A stretch of 64,000 nucleotides of DNA from Gerris lacustris (taxonomy: Eukaryota; Arthropoda; Insecta; Hemiptera; Gerridae). A program made the translations under genes and the position numbers. Location: the NCBI GenBank assembly GCA_951217055.1, contig OX578276.1, positions 139,834,013 through 139,898,012 of the forward strand. The letters run 5' to 3'. Positions 12,470-22,888 of the stretch are shown here, in pieces. The notes beneath the pieces are model-generated. The model worked only from the letters and a program-made list of their open reading frames with translations, ran no database searches and was not told the DNA's origin. The stretch's first letter is position 1. Every line of letters begins with the position of its first letter.

Positions 12470-12805
12470 CTAAAATTAATATTAATTTAAATCAAATTAT
12501 AATTATTATTAACAACGGGAGACAGACAGAGAAAAATAGACTCCAGCGCGGGGATTCGAACCACGGGCCTCCTATATTGTAATCCTCCTATTGTCGTAAA
12601 TGTCGACTCCTAGACTTGTGGAAAATTGAAAGTTTAATCGTTAATGACAGGAAATTATTCTTCAGTGTAGCTTATAGTTGGAAAGAGCTCTATACTGGAA
12701 ATATAGAGGCCTGTGGTTCGAATCCCAGCGCTGGAGTCTTTTTTTTCTCTGTCTTTCTCCCGTAGTTAATAATAATTATAATTTGATTTAAATTAAAATG
12801 TAAAC
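12470..12805. mobile_element. inverted-repeat element with tRNA-like arm ends
   Basis: Two arms of roughly 85-95 bp face each other. The left runs from 12470 to 12570 and the right from 12717 to 12805. Each reads inward from ATTATAATTTGATTTAAATT through a GGGAGACAGACAGAG-like tract to GACTCCAGCGC and a tRNA T-arm signature, GGTTCGAATCC (the left arm carries its complement GGATTCGAACC). The outer parts are AT-rich. No protein frame is present. It could be two tRNA-related SINEs inserted tail to tail, or one foldback element that picked up a tRNA end. Confidence 0.6.
12663..12733 (+). other. tRNA-like sequence (pseudo-tRNA or SINE head)
   Basis: This 71-base segment can be drawn as a cloverleaf. 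The acceptor halves CAGTGTA and AGCGCTG pair except at one position. The D-arm region is TAGCTTATAGTTGGAAAGAG. The anticodon stem CTATA/TATAG encloses loop CTGGAAA, whose anticodon would be GGA. The T-loop is GGTTCGAATCC, but two T-stem pairs are broken. A serine tRNA would also need a long variable arm, which is missing, so I read it as a tRNA-derived relic inside the inverted repeat. Confidence 0.45.
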
Positions 12806-13157
12806 TTTCCGTAGTATGAATTCTACCAGAAACTTAAAAATTGAATTTAAAATAAATATTTTAAATTTATCACCATTATATAAAAATTAAGTCAAAAACG
12901 TTAACAAACAATGTGTAAAAGCCAGACACATTATATTTATTGAATATAACGCGGATACAAATTGCTTTCTTAATAACTTCCTAAAAGTCAGAGGTTATCA
13001 TTTAACCTTTTCTAAAAACATTAAAACAACGAATCCTTCTGGTTGTCATAACCAAGGATAAAATAATGAATTCAATATAATTGATGTTTTTACAGTATAA
13101 CATTTTCTTTGAATTAAACTTATTTAACGTATAAAATTATAGATGATAAAAATAATA

Positions 13158-13470
13158 AAATAGACTGCCAATTTGTGTAACACATAGCTTCCTTGCATCA
13201 CGTACTTTAATAAAGTTATGCTTTTGAACCCATTATTGTCCAATTTATTTAACCATTTCTGATGAGCACAGATGGTTAAAAGGACCCACAATGGGCTAAT
13301 TATGACCTACCAAATATTAAAATCGGACGAGTATTTTTTAAGATATGTTGGTATGGAAACATTGAGCGACTGACAGACAGACACGGGACCAATAATGTCT
13401 AAAACGGATTTTCGTCTTCGAATTATTGAAATTGGAGACAAAAACTCGGTAAGCTCGGAAGCAAAAGAAA
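13158..13470 (+). repeat. R1 repeat copy with internal deletion
   Basis: It starts GACTGCCAATTTGTGTAACA, jumps near 13255 to the segment that normally lies some 300 bp further on (GGACCCACAATGGGCTAATT), and ends at GGTAAGCTCGGAAGCAAA. A 14-base C run follows at 13497-13510. Confidence 0.7.
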
Positions 13471-13590
13471 TATTTTTTTTTTAAATTCAATTGATTCCCC
13501 CCCCCCCCCCTATTAAATTTACTACCTTAAACATTGTGTCTTTTATGATTGGCTTAGAGGGGAGTAGCAATAATTTTAAGGTTTTCTCTT

Positions 13591-13700
13591 TAGAGTGACT
13601 CTTCATAGTGACTCTTTATAGTGACTCTTCATAGTGACTCTTTAGAGTGACTCTTCACAGTTACTCTTTAGAGTGCGACTCTTCAGGGTGACTCCATAGA
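13591..13700. repeat. minisatellite of GAGTGACTCTT(C/T)A units
   Basis: About seven tandem units of roughly 16-17 bp read AGTGACTCTTCAT, AGTGACTCTTTAT, AGTGACTCTTTAG and so on, becoming more diverged towards 13700. The unit is itself partly self-complementary (GAGTGACTC / GAGTCACTC). Confidence 0.75.
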
Positions 13701-13811
13701 GAGTAGATCGTTGCTGCTCTTCGGCAGTATATTTTTATAGTTTTTCTTGAGGCGCCGGCGCCGTTCACTTCAAATAGTATATCTAATCTAAATACTACCA
13801 ATTACTAACAA

Positions 13812-13852
13812 CCTAACCCAGTTACCCTAATTTATTAGGGTTAGGGGTTAGG
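13812..13852. repeat. short telomere-like palindrome
   Basis: CCTAACCC at 13812-13819 faces TTAGGGTTAGGGGTTAGG at 13835-13852. It resembles arthropod TTAGG-type telomere repeats but amounts to only a few irregular units, so it may be chance or a tiny interstitial remnant. Confidence 0.35.
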
Positions 13853-14885
13853 CCAAGGTTGTGCTTAAGACATTAATTTTATTATAATTAAATCAAAAAC
13901 TTGGTCAATTGGCCGAATCGATAATTAAAATGATACAGTAAAAAGTAAGCGACAATGGGCTAATCAAATAAAATGATAAAAAGGCTACTAGAGGGAGATT
14001 AAAATTTATTTTCTTTTTTCTCTAAATCTAATCGGTTGTATTTTAATTTCGATTTGAAACTGTGAAATTTAACACCTAATTTACACTTAATTTAGCAATG
14101 AAGTTTTGTATTAAGAGGAGTTAAATTTTTATTGCGGATACAAAATACATTAATTTTTTATCGTGATAATGAAAATAAGAAACAAAAACCAAACAGGATT
14201 TTTATTATTTTCTTTAAAATGATTTGTCGCCTAATAGAAGTGTTTGTTTTTTATATTCTCTGTATACAAAGCTTATAAGTGGTGTGGGTCAAACAACCCA
14301 ATTACAGTATGGAAGAGGGGTTAATGGGCCTTGAGCTCTTATCAGTGTCTTATCTACACTACCAGCGTCGGACTCTCTTCTTATTTCTTTTCTAAACTAT
14401 AATTAAACTCCAGACTTAAACACGTAGTCAAAAGTAAAAATAGACAAAAGAAATTACAATTAACAAAAATATTATTAATTTTTATCGATTGATATGAGAT
14501 ATTTATATGAAAAGCACGTTCGTATTATTTGATTAGCAATGAGCAATCTAGTCCAGTCGCCTAATTGCCAATTTTTGTAAAAAAAAGTAAACATTATATC
14601 ACTTATTTGTTAACTTTATTTACTCTAGGACCATGTCTTATTTAATTTAATACATTATTTTAAATGTTTTTGAAATACCCATAAAAAAAAAAAAAATAAA
14701 TAAATAATGTGACTCCGCTAGTTGTAGCTGGTTATTTATATGAGCCCGTTTCGATTGAATGAACTTTTTTTCATTGGGGTTACATAATGTTAATATATAA
14801 ATACATTTGTTTTATGATATACCACTTTTATGAGATATTTTGAGATTGTAATTCAGTATATTTTGTGCGAGTGTATCTGACAATT
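13853..14885. other. unassigned AT-rich sequence
   Basis: I see no gene, RNA or element with defined ends. An A-rich run lies at 14682-14700. Confidence 0.25.
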
Positions 14886-15278
14886 TTTTGCTTCCGAGCT
14901 TACCAAAGGTAAAGCCAGGGAAGCTATCTGATCGTTCTGAAAAACGAAAATATATCTCCGATTTCAAAAATCCTTTTCAGACATCAGGGAACATTTGTTC
15001 CGAGTCTGTCAGTCGCTCAATGTTTGTTCGATTTTAATAAAATTTGTATGGTAGGTTATAATTTATAATTAACCCACTGTTGGTCGTTGGTCCCATATAA
15101 GTTTCAACCTACTGTGCCCATTTTTCTCTTCCACATATGCACAAACATACATTTATTTACACATTTATCTTCAAAAGTACTCATATGATTTTTATGAAAT
15201 TTGGATGGTTTGTCGAAAGTAGCCCGCAGATAGGCACAGATTAATTTCAACCGTATGCGCTCTTTATCTTTTTTATAC

Positions 15279-16120
15279 TTTTTACTTTTCCTCACTACTA
15301 ATAGTAGGAAAAGTATTGTTTTCACCAAACATTTTTTTTTTGAAATTTCAACGGAATTACCCGTTTTAGGTGTTTTTAAGACCTCCTGAGTGGTTTTCAG
15401 CATGACGTATGTGTGTTATCATCGTAGCGCCCAAGGTATTTAACCTAGAGAGTTGAAACTTGGCAGAAAAATCAGTCCTAACCTGTAGTTGTGCCGCCCG
15501 GAAAATCAACTTTTTCCGCCATCTTGAACCCAGTTTGCTGAGTCAGCAAATTTTTTTTAAAAAATCGTAATAAATCGAAAATGGTCCTGATCGAGTTGAA
15601 ATTTGGCTCGAATGTACCTCTCCATATGACAAACAAGCCCACTAAATTTCATTATAATTTTGGCCACCATTTTGAAGTTATACATTTTTGAATTTTTAAA
15701 CTTTGACGGTTAATAATACTGAAAGTATAAATTGGTTTTTGACATATAGCATATAGTTGGAACCGGAAAAAATTAGGGAACAAATATAAAAAAAAAAAAA
15801 CCGATAAAATTCCATTAATTAGTTTAAAAGTTATAAGCGAATGTAATTATTTATTAGTGCAATAATTTTGATGACGTCAAAGTTTGTTTACATCTGTCAA
15901 AATACCGCCAAACTTTAAATAATTAAATAAAATATAGGTATTAAAAATAAGTTTTTTTTAAGAATGATAATAAATCAGTTAGTTCAGAACGGTCACCCAT
16001 CCAAGTACTGACCACGTCCAATGCTGCTTCCTCCTGCTGCGAAGCAGCAGGAGAGGCCATTTTAGTGGCCTCTGAAGTGAGGAAAAGTTCCGAGGTACCC
16101 CGTACCCGATTTTTTTTTTA
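15279..16120 (-). mobile_element. SINE-like insertion with a 5S rRNA-derived segment
   Basis: The 842 bp insertion splits an R1 copy and is bounded by an 11 bp direct repeat, CTTTTTTATAC, at 15268-15278 and 16121-16131 (the target duplication). Its minus-strand 3' end is A-rich (GTGAGGAAAAGTAAAAA), as expected for retrotransposition. Close to the minus-strand 5' end, 16032-15984 matches the internal promoter half of 5S rRNA: an A-box-like AAGCAGCATTGGA, then GTCAGTACTTGGATGGGTGA and CCG. Just upstream are two hairpins, CTCCTGCTGC-GAA-GCAGCAGGAG (16031-16053) and AGAGGCCA-TTTTAG-TGGCCTCT (16052-16073). An inverted 11-mer, CTTTTCCTCAC / GTGAGGAAAAG, lies near the ends (15287-15297 and 16077-16087). 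5S-headed SINEs (SINE3 class) are known; the length and the replaced 5' third of the 5S sequence are unusual. There is no protein frame. Confidence 0.75.
15984..16032 (-). promoter_or_regulatory. 5S rRNA-like internal control region
   Basis: In minus orientation, the order A-box-like AAGCAGCATTGGA, intermediate segment CGTGGTC, C-box-like CAGTACTTGGATGGGTGACC corresponds to the TFIIIA/RNA polymerase III control region of animal 5S genes. It points into the insertion body, in agreement with the A-rich 3' end. Whether it is still transcribed cannot be judged from sequence. Confidence 0.7.
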
Positions 16121-16312
16121 CTTTTTTATACCAAATTTATACTTTAATTCATGTAAAAAGTCAAAACCATTTTGACAGATTAAAAAAACGGGGGAAACAC
16201 TAAAATAAATTAGACAATAATAATGACTTATAAAAGCATAAAATCAATAAAGTACGTGAAAGGATGCGAGGAAGCTATGTGCCACACTAATTGACCGTTT
16301 ATTTTAAATGAC

Positions 16313-17046
16313 CGCATCACTATGATTTCGCTCATAGTGTTTCTTTAGAGTAGAGTAGAGTATAAGTGTCAACTTGTTTTGGTTATTTATTTATAGAGGA
16401 ATAGACATTGAAGGAAGAATAATAAATAAATAATTGAATATATATGGCTAATTTATTTCAATTTTTCTTTTAAATAATGTTTATTATTATATTATTAGTC
16501 GATAGAATTTCCTAGTTCTGAACTTTTTATTTCAATTCATTAAACAAAATCACTTCTTTTTTTTTTAACAAAAAAAAAACTAATTTAAATTACATTTTTG
16601 AAGAGACGAGGAAGACCTCGTTGATAAAAAGTTTTTCATTACCTACAGTGACTCGGTTTGGAATCAAGTGAATCAATAAGGGACTTTGATCTTGACAAAC
16701 TTTAGACTTCACTCACTTCTACAAATTAGATTGAAAGAAATCAGTGTTACAAAAGTCTCTTTTTTTCCTTCTCACTTCACCCGCAGTCATTTGAAACTTC
16801 AAATACTTACAGAGTCATTTAAACAAGGTAATGTATTTGAATAAAATAAATTCTATAGCATAAACGTAATGTTAATATTCAAACAATATAATTAACCTTA
16901 ATATATGTTTACATCTTTATTTACCTATTTAATTTATTTTATGTTTTAATTTATAACTAAGGATGGGCGAACATAATTAAATAAATATTCAATTATGAGT
17001 GATGTTGTGCAGTGTGCATCCCAGCAAACATATCTTTAATTTTATA
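16313..17046. other. unassigned AT-rich sequence
   Basis: I see no gene or bounded element. Confidence 0.25.
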
Positions 17047-17300
17047 TATACAGGGTGTATCAATTTCAGATGGCCATAGAAAAAGCGGTATATCTACAGG
17101 TCATTTGGAGCAAAAAAGTTCATATAAGCTATAGTCCAATTCTCAACAGGTTAGAAGCTAGTCTCTAGCAAGGTGAAATGAAATACAGGTGGGCTCATTC
17201 GGCTTAAAAGCGAGAACCTAGTAGATTTGGCCACGCCCACATTCTAGGGTGGTAGTGACGTAGGCTGGCTGCCCAGATTCCACAATCTATAATCTAAATA
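17047..17300. repeat. possible degraded element starting CAGGGTGT
   Basis: TATATACAGGGTGT at 17041-17054 has the form of a TA target site plus the CAGGGTG start used by M1-like elements, but no inverted partner is found downstream. The following 250 bp is GC-richer than its surroundings and unrecognised. Confidence 0.3.
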
Positions 17301-18107
17301 CCATTATTTTTGCGACTATTTTTGTTTAATTTAACCTCATGCCTCTAATTTTGCACTTAGAGCGCTTCTTTTTTTTTAACGTATAGGTAAATAAATTCTG
17401 AAGATTTTTGTATCTATATTTTATTTTATATGTGAAAATGTTTAATACTAAAACAGTTTAAAAATAAGATTTGTGTTTAAAAATCTAAACCTTCACAAAT
17501 ATATGTATATATTATTAATTAATCTATTTATTTATTTTATTTTGATTTGTATATTGTATTATCGTTATCCATCTATTTATTTATTTTATTTATTTTGAAA
17601 GTAAGTTACGAAGTACGGCTCTTTTTTAGACCAAAATAAATGTTGCTAAAGGTGATTTATGTTAAATTTATTTAGCCGATTTTAATCACTCACATTTTTC
17701 AAGGAATAACTTCTTGTTTAAATACTTAATCCTAATATGGGTGATTTTTTTTTTTTAATTAAAGTGACGCTTTCACTGTAAACTAGTTAAAAAAATATTT
17801 CTTGCACTCCTAATAATTAAAAAATCTATGACTCCCCAAACATTTTTCTATAGATTCATCATTGCGGTGTGGTCAGATTCTTAAATATTCTTTTTAGAGG
17901 ATAAATTTAAATTTAAATATTCTACATGAAGTACACGATATTGCCCAGCCCCTTTTAACCTTAGTTATCATGCTATATTTTTCTTCGACTCTCTAACTAT
18001 AAGCCTAGATAGAAATATAACGAAGTTTGTGATACTAAATATAATTTCTTTCTTATTTCGATGTAATTTGTCGGGAGTTTAATAAAAAAGCTTGTCCCAG
18101 CAATCGG
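17301..18107. other. unassigned AT-rich sequence
   Basis: Contains TTTATTTATTTTATTTATTT-type low-complexity sequence near 17515-17600. No gene is seen. Confidence 0.25.
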
Positions 18108-18359
18108 TCACGATAGTTACTTCAGAATAGTTACCAAGAATTTTGCTGCACTGTTTGACTGAGGGGGTATGTCACACAACAGTTCATTTCAAAAATCAGG
18201 GGTGCGTACGTTTATTAAAAGACACAATAGTTACCATTAATTTTAGTTCTTAAAAGTGAATTTAAGGTGGTACCCCCATAGTATACAGAAAAATTATGCT
18301 TTCCCTTCAAAGTATTAATAAATTTATAAGTCACGATAGTTACTTGTCCTGATAGTTCC
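18108..18359 (+). repeat. cluster of CACGATAGTTAC motifs upstream of the P-like fossil
   Basis: TCACGATAGTTAC occurs at 18108-18120 and 18331-18343, CACAATAGTTACC at 18223-18235, GAATAGTTACC at 18125-18135, and a weaker CTGATAGTTCC near 18349-18359. All are in the same orientation and within 250 bp of the P-like transposase remnant. They may be subterminal transposase-binding repeats of the same element (inference). A phrase AAGGTGGTACCC near 18266 superficially resembles the inner part of the Drosophila P terminal repeat, but that is too short to count. Confidence 0.4.
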
Positions 18360-18425
18360 TTTTCACATACATATTCTTGTTATATAGATGTTCAGCGTCT
18401 AAATAAAGCACAAGTTGGTTCAGAA

Positions 18426-18779
18426 TTGTCAAAGTGTCACTTTTTTAAAAAAATGTCACTTTTATTTAATCATACCCAACTCTATAGAGAAACAATGCTT
18501 CAAAGTCTTCGTATGGCTTCAACCACTTTCCAGCCTAATGAAAATCTAGTCGTATCATTTGACGAAATGAAAATAGAATCTAGCTACGAATACGACACTA
18601 AAAATGATGCTGTTGTAGGTCCTCATAAATATCTATAAGTTATGTTGGTACGAGCACTCTTTACAAGTTGGAAACAGCCAACTTTTGCTGATTTGGATTC
18701 TAAAATTACTAAAGAATTGTTGTTTTCAGCTGTAGAGAAACTTTACGATGCAGGTTACACGGTGGTTGCCTGCGTGTCA
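18426..18779 (+). pseudogene. P-element/THAP9-like transposase fragment
   Basis: One frame runs 18426-18779 with a single stop at 18636-18638. P-family transposases cut DNA through an RNase H-like domain. The fragment covers the first part of that domain: ENLVVSFDEMKIESSYEYD, whose FDE holds the first catalytic aspartate of the family, then NDAVVGPHKYL, the stop, and VMLVRALFTSWKQPTF. It then reads KITKELLFSAVEKLYDAGY and TVVACVS, where intact relatives continue into the next motif. At that point the sequence changes to a tandem repeat (18780-19458), so the rest was cut off or displaced. The N-terminal THAP zinc finger and the GTP-binding part are not seen. Only one stop over about 118 codons suggests a relatively young death. 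The start given is just the first methionine in the frame; the true upstream exon is missing. Confidence 0.85.
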
Positions 18780-19458
18780 CACGCGGGGGGGACACGCAAA
18801 ATTTTATAATTTTTGACAAAATGGCGCAGAAAATTAAAGAATATCCATAAGTCTTATATATTTTTGTAATCTTCTTTTTAATATCCTTCATTTGATACCC
18901 CACTCAAAATTTTAAAAAAAATATTTATTCCCCCGTGACAGGAATTAGCCGCCATTTTGGATTCCCAGTTAATCAGATGAAATTCCTAATCTTATTTTTT
19001 CTATGGCCCACCAGACCACACATTTTGCATATTTTTCTATATTTTTAGTAACAGCGGAAATACGATTTTAGGGGGGGGGGGGGGGGGACACGCCAAATTC
19101 AGATGTTTTTTTGACAAAATGGCGCCGAAAATTAAACACTTTTCCTAAGTAGTATATATATATTTTTAATCTACTCTTCAATACCTTTCATTTGATACCC
19201 CACTCGAAATTTTAAAAAAATATTTTTTTCGCGTGACGTGAATTATCCACCATTTTGAATTTGAACAGCTGATAATTTTGAGTTCGCTATATTTTTCCTG
19301 TGTGCCCGTCAAAGAATTCTTTAATACTGGAAAGTTTCATGTCTTGATCTCTTTTGATTCAGAAGTTATTGGAACCGTACAGAGTGACAGACAGACAGAC
19401 AGACACAGGAACGATACTATAAGGGTTTCTTTTTTTGGTTTTACCTTAACGAAACCCT
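18780..19458 (+). repeat. two tandem units of a TTTAGGGTTTC-ended repeat
   Basis: Units at 18784-19070 and 19071-19458 share GGGGGGACACGC(A/C)AAA, TTTTTGACAAAATGGCGC, GAAAATTAAA, CTTTCATTTGATACCCCACT and CCGCCATTTTG-like segments. The second unit adds a GACAGACAGACAGACAC tract and ends GAAACCCTAAAAA. A 17-base G run (19071-19087) starts unit two. The array abuts the P-like fragment with no visible target duplication. Confidence 0.65.
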
Positions 19459-19971
19459 AAAAATATAATAAAACTACAAACGTATCTCTTCTTACCAAGT
19501 CTCTACACTATGTATTATACTTATATTAACAATAATAATTGGTTCTAGTATATTTTAAGTTAAAAAATAAGTATCCGAGAAAATATTATATATATTTCAC
19601 ATAAAAAGGTTGTATAAAAATATGATAATTTTAATAGTAACGTATGCTTTGGTTTGCTTAAACATTTATTTAACATAATATGTGATCTGAGAGGGCAATT
19701 AACGTAAAAAAATCACTAAATATGATAAAAATTAATAAAAAGTTAGTTTTATTGTATAGTAGTTATTAGGAAGGGTAGGAACTTGGGTCGCCGACTGACG
19801 TCACACACCCGAGTGCCTACGAAGATAGTCGAAGAAACTCGAACCCTCGGTTGTTAGGAAATGAGCCCACCTCTCTATTCTACCATCTTGAGTCTCTAGC
19901 TCTTCTGGAAGTGGGTAAACATTAATGTCAGTCAGAGAGTCAGTTAGCCATGCGGCTTTATAGTATAAGAA
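19459..19971. other. unassigned AT-rich sequence
   Basis: No gene or bounded element is seen. Confidence 0.25.
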
Positions 19972-20417
19972 GACATATTAATTTAGCACGATTTAAAGTG
20001 CGCAGAAAGTTGAAATTAGGCAGGTGTTATCTGCAGGCTACTTTCGACAAACTATAAAAATTTCATACAAATCAGATGGTTACTTTTAAAGATATGGCAG
20101 TAAATAAATGTATGTTTGTGAGCATGTGGAAGATAAAAAAAATAGGAGCAGAAGGTTGAAACTTATATGGGACCAACAATGGGCTAATTATGACCTACCA
20201 CCAAATTTCATTGAAATTGGACGTGTAGTTTTTAAGATATGGTGGTTCGCAAAAATTGAACGACAGACCGACAGACAGACACGGGACCAAAAATGTTCCC
20301 TGATGTCTGAAACGGATTTCTGTCTTGGAATTTTTGAAATCTGAGATATAAAATATTTTCGTTCTTCAGAACGATCACATAGCTTATGTTACCTTCGGTA
20401 AGCTCGGAAGCAAAACA
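19972..20417 (+). repeat. R1 repeat copy (5'-truncated)
   Basis: It starts within the family at GCACGATTTAAAGTGCGCAG and reaches the terminal GGTAAGCTCGGAAGCAAAA, including the GACCGACAGACAGACAC tract and the TTCGTTCTTCAGAACGATCA hairpin. Confidence 0.75.
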
Positions 20418-20564
20418 CAATAACAATATACTACAGGTCCCACTTCGAATACTTAAGTTAGATGATTGAGATGCTGATTGATGCTTTCCAATGTTTTGTT
20501 GTCTTATTTTATTACAACATATGTTTCTATGACTAATTAACAGGTTATTGACCACTTATTATGA

Positions 20565-20960
20565 ACTAAAAAATTGTATAATTATGTGGGATTGGATTGG
20601 TCTATAAATATAAGAACACTACAAATACATGCTTTCGAGCTTTACTTGGCTCTTCATCAGGTATATTGATAAAAAATGAAAACACAAAAACAGTGAGGTT
20701 TTAAGTTGTAAGACAGGTTATAAACAGTGTTGTCGAGTGATTACATATTATTAAAACATTTATAAATCAAGGCTCTCATCTTTCTTTCCATTTCCAATAA
20801 GTACAATATAACAAAATATTAATGTACCGGGCGATATAAAAGTTTACGGAAGAAGAAAACAAATATGTATAATAACTACTTCCTGTAGAAGGCTCGAAAT
20901 CTTGTATTTGTAGTGTCTTTATATTAATAGACCATTCCCTCATAATTATACAATTCTTTA
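20565..20960. repeat. inverted pair of retroelement-end sequences
   Basis: A segment at 20568-20661 and its inverted counterpart at 20880-20958 share ATTGTATAATTATG, TTGGTCTATAAATATAAG-like, ACTACAAATACA and CTTTCGAGC / GCTCGAAA sequence. On the minus strand the left copy reads CTGATGAAGAGC, AAGTAAA, GCTCGAAAGC (20660-20631), a hairpin with a four-base-pair stem between CTGATGA and GAAA. It resembles the hairpin in the LINE-derived pair at 30146-31312. No coding frame lies between. Confidence 0.55.
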
Positions 20961-21167
20961 TATTTCTATAAGTATAATTTTCAAACCCAAATCCAATTGC
21001 ACTACAAAGTAAGTAATAGGAATGACAATTTTAATGATATTTAATTGTAGTTCAATTGATAGTTAAAACTGACGTTTCTGGGAAACTTTTTTGCAGTATT
21101 GTATCGGAAAAAACTCCCTAATAAACGTGTAAATTGCCATCAAGTCAGGAATAAAATGTACCTATTA

Positions 21168-21745
21168 ATAATAGTACATTACGCGTCGAGTGCGGAAAGT
21201 AGCATTTTGCATGCGAGTGTGGAGTTTGCACACGAGCGACAGCGAGGGTGGTAAAACCACACAAGCAATGCAAAATACCGTTTTCGCACGAGTTGCGTAC
21301 CGTACTTTATCTACAATTGTTAGATTTAAATAATAAATACAAAAAAAATAAACTTGCTGTATGTAAGTTCGTATTTCTCTCTTAATTAAGATGGCATTAA
21401 TTCTTGAGTTGTATTTTTTGTCGAATTAATTATTTCTGGAGGAGTATTATTCTCTACATTTTCGTCAAAGTCACTTGTTTCACTCATTGTTTTTCACTAA
21501 AAACTCGATATAAACAGTTACTTTAATAAAAGAACAGCAAATTAGTTTTGTTAAATGTAAACAAACTCGCTAATCATGTGTAAAGCTGAAGAATTCCTCT
21601 TCTTTACCGCGCTAGCGTGGTAAAGAAGAGGAATTATTCTGAACTATGAGACGCGCATGCGCAATGAATACAAGTACGTAAATAATCACTTTCTACGCAT
21701 CTAAACAAAGATATAATGTTTATATTTCGTATCAATCGTAGATAA
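21168..21745 (+). mobile_element. C element copy 2, most complete
   Basis: It runs from ATAGTACATTACGCGTCGAG to ATCAATCGTAGATAA. Features in order: a foldback (GTGCGGAAAGTAGCATTTTG with inverted partner ending GTTTTCGCAC), TTATCTACAATTG with its inverted partner CAATCGTAGATAA at the right end, a minus-strand small ORF (21386-21487), and a long palindrome GAATTCCTCTTCTTTACC / GGTAAAGAAGAGGAATT near 21594-21638. There are no ordinary terminal inverted repeats across the whole unit. Confidence 0.8.
21386..21487 (-). CDS. conserved 33-residue small ORF inside C element
   Basis: The protein begins MSETSDFDENVENN and continues TPPEIINSTKNTTQELM before the stop. The acidic stretch followed by TPPEIINSA-type sequence is kept in the C copies at 37786-37965, 38440-38529 and, degraded, 32070-32150. 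In two of them the frame goes on into (K/R)YELxYSKF. An acidic leader, then PPEII, then S-L-x-x-K-Y-E-x-x-Y-x-K-F resembles the N-terminal start of KIAA1958/Crypton-like tyrosine-recombinase proteins of arthropods. That is from memory of the family's style and not proven; no catalytic recombinase residues are present. I see it as a remnant of the parent element's first coding segment. Translation of so short a product is unproven. Confidence 0.4.
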   Translation of the reverse strand: MSETSDFDENVENNTPPEIINSTKNTTQELMPS

Positions 21746-22888
21746 AATAAATTGTAGTAGGAGATGTACTTTAAATTTAAATCATAATTACTTGGTTCTA
21801 AAATGTTTCCAATGATTTGGAAGTTCGTCTTATTATAAAAAAAGTAAACGAATAAGCCAAATTCTATCATTTTAAAAGTTACCGAGCAGAAAAAAATCAA
21901 TAAGAAATTTAAAGGGAACGGATGGTTATGTTTAAGAGGGGATTATCGAGAGGGGACCGTATCTTTCCCGTTTTGTAATTTAATAGGTCAGATTATCAAG
22001 TGAGAGAGGGACAGTGTTAGTATTGTGAAATGTTACACAACTCGAAGCGCACGTTCAAGGAGAGAGGTTTTACAGACTACGGACACGGGGGAAAAGGTCG
22101 GATTTAAGGAAGGCCGTTTGAAGGACGTCTGTATTAGTTACGTTTCAACCGCTTTCAAGACGCCAAAACCCATTCTCTTAATGTTAAAAGATGAGTTTTT
22201 GGGAAAGCGATTTTGTCAGGTTGGGCAAGGTTCTTCCATTTTTTTTTAAGACCTCTTGCAATTCGGGTTTTATTTTTTCCCTTCCCAACTTCTCAATATA
22301 ACATGTCATTCTTAACGATAATGACTTCTATGTGGGACTTGTTAGAGTGTTACATCAAAATTTGTTCATCTTTGCTTGGTATGATAGTATGGTACGTTTC
22401 CACTGGCAGTTGACTGAGCTACTCGTAATGAAGCTGTCGTATCGAGCCAGTTCTGGGCAGCGTCGGCCTAGGGTGCCGTATGAAATATGACCTAAAGACA
22501 GATTGATCCTGGATAATTCCACTCTCTCTTTTCCCATCTTCATCCATAATACTTAATAAAAACTCTCTTGCTCTTTCCTTTCAAACTTTATTATATAAAT
22601 TTGATTAATTTTTCTTTAACTATCTTGTCTGAGTTACGAGGACTAAATTTATTATTGGAAAAATTTCAACTCTTGCATTTACGCTACCATAATTTATTAT
22701 TTATCGGATAAAAACTTAAATGATGCCGATTTTTTTTTAATCTAAGTTCTGTTTATTATTACCTCTGCCACCTTTCGTTTTCAAACTAAAAAAATACGTG
22801 TGGCAAAATTAACATATTTTTGTGTTTATAGATCATTAATTGATAGTTAACAAGAAAAAAAATACGCGTGGTGTCGCGGGACACCCGG
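21746..22888. other. unassigned; GC-richer patches, no gene supported
   Basis: The frames at 22025-22249 (+) and 22355-22543 (-) show no motif that I recognise and end without splice-like context. The left edge contains an ACTTTAAATTTAAATCATAA AT-rich junction with the C element. Confidence 0.25.

Larger units (their letters stand above)
14886..16312 (-). repeat. R1 repeat copy split by an insertion
   Basis: On the minus strand this R1 copy starts near 16312 (complement of GGATGCGAGGAAGCTATGTG) and ends at 14886 with GCTTCCGAGCTTACCAAAGG. Its sequence is interrupted between 15278 and 16121 by the SINE-like insertion listed next. The two parts join in the order expected from uninterrupted copies at 43122 and 52170, so R1 was here first. 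Confidence 0.8.

Noticed and set aside
13812..13852. Interstitial telomere
   Set aside because: Only three or four irregular TTAGG(G) units; kept as a low-confidence repeat and not as a telomere.
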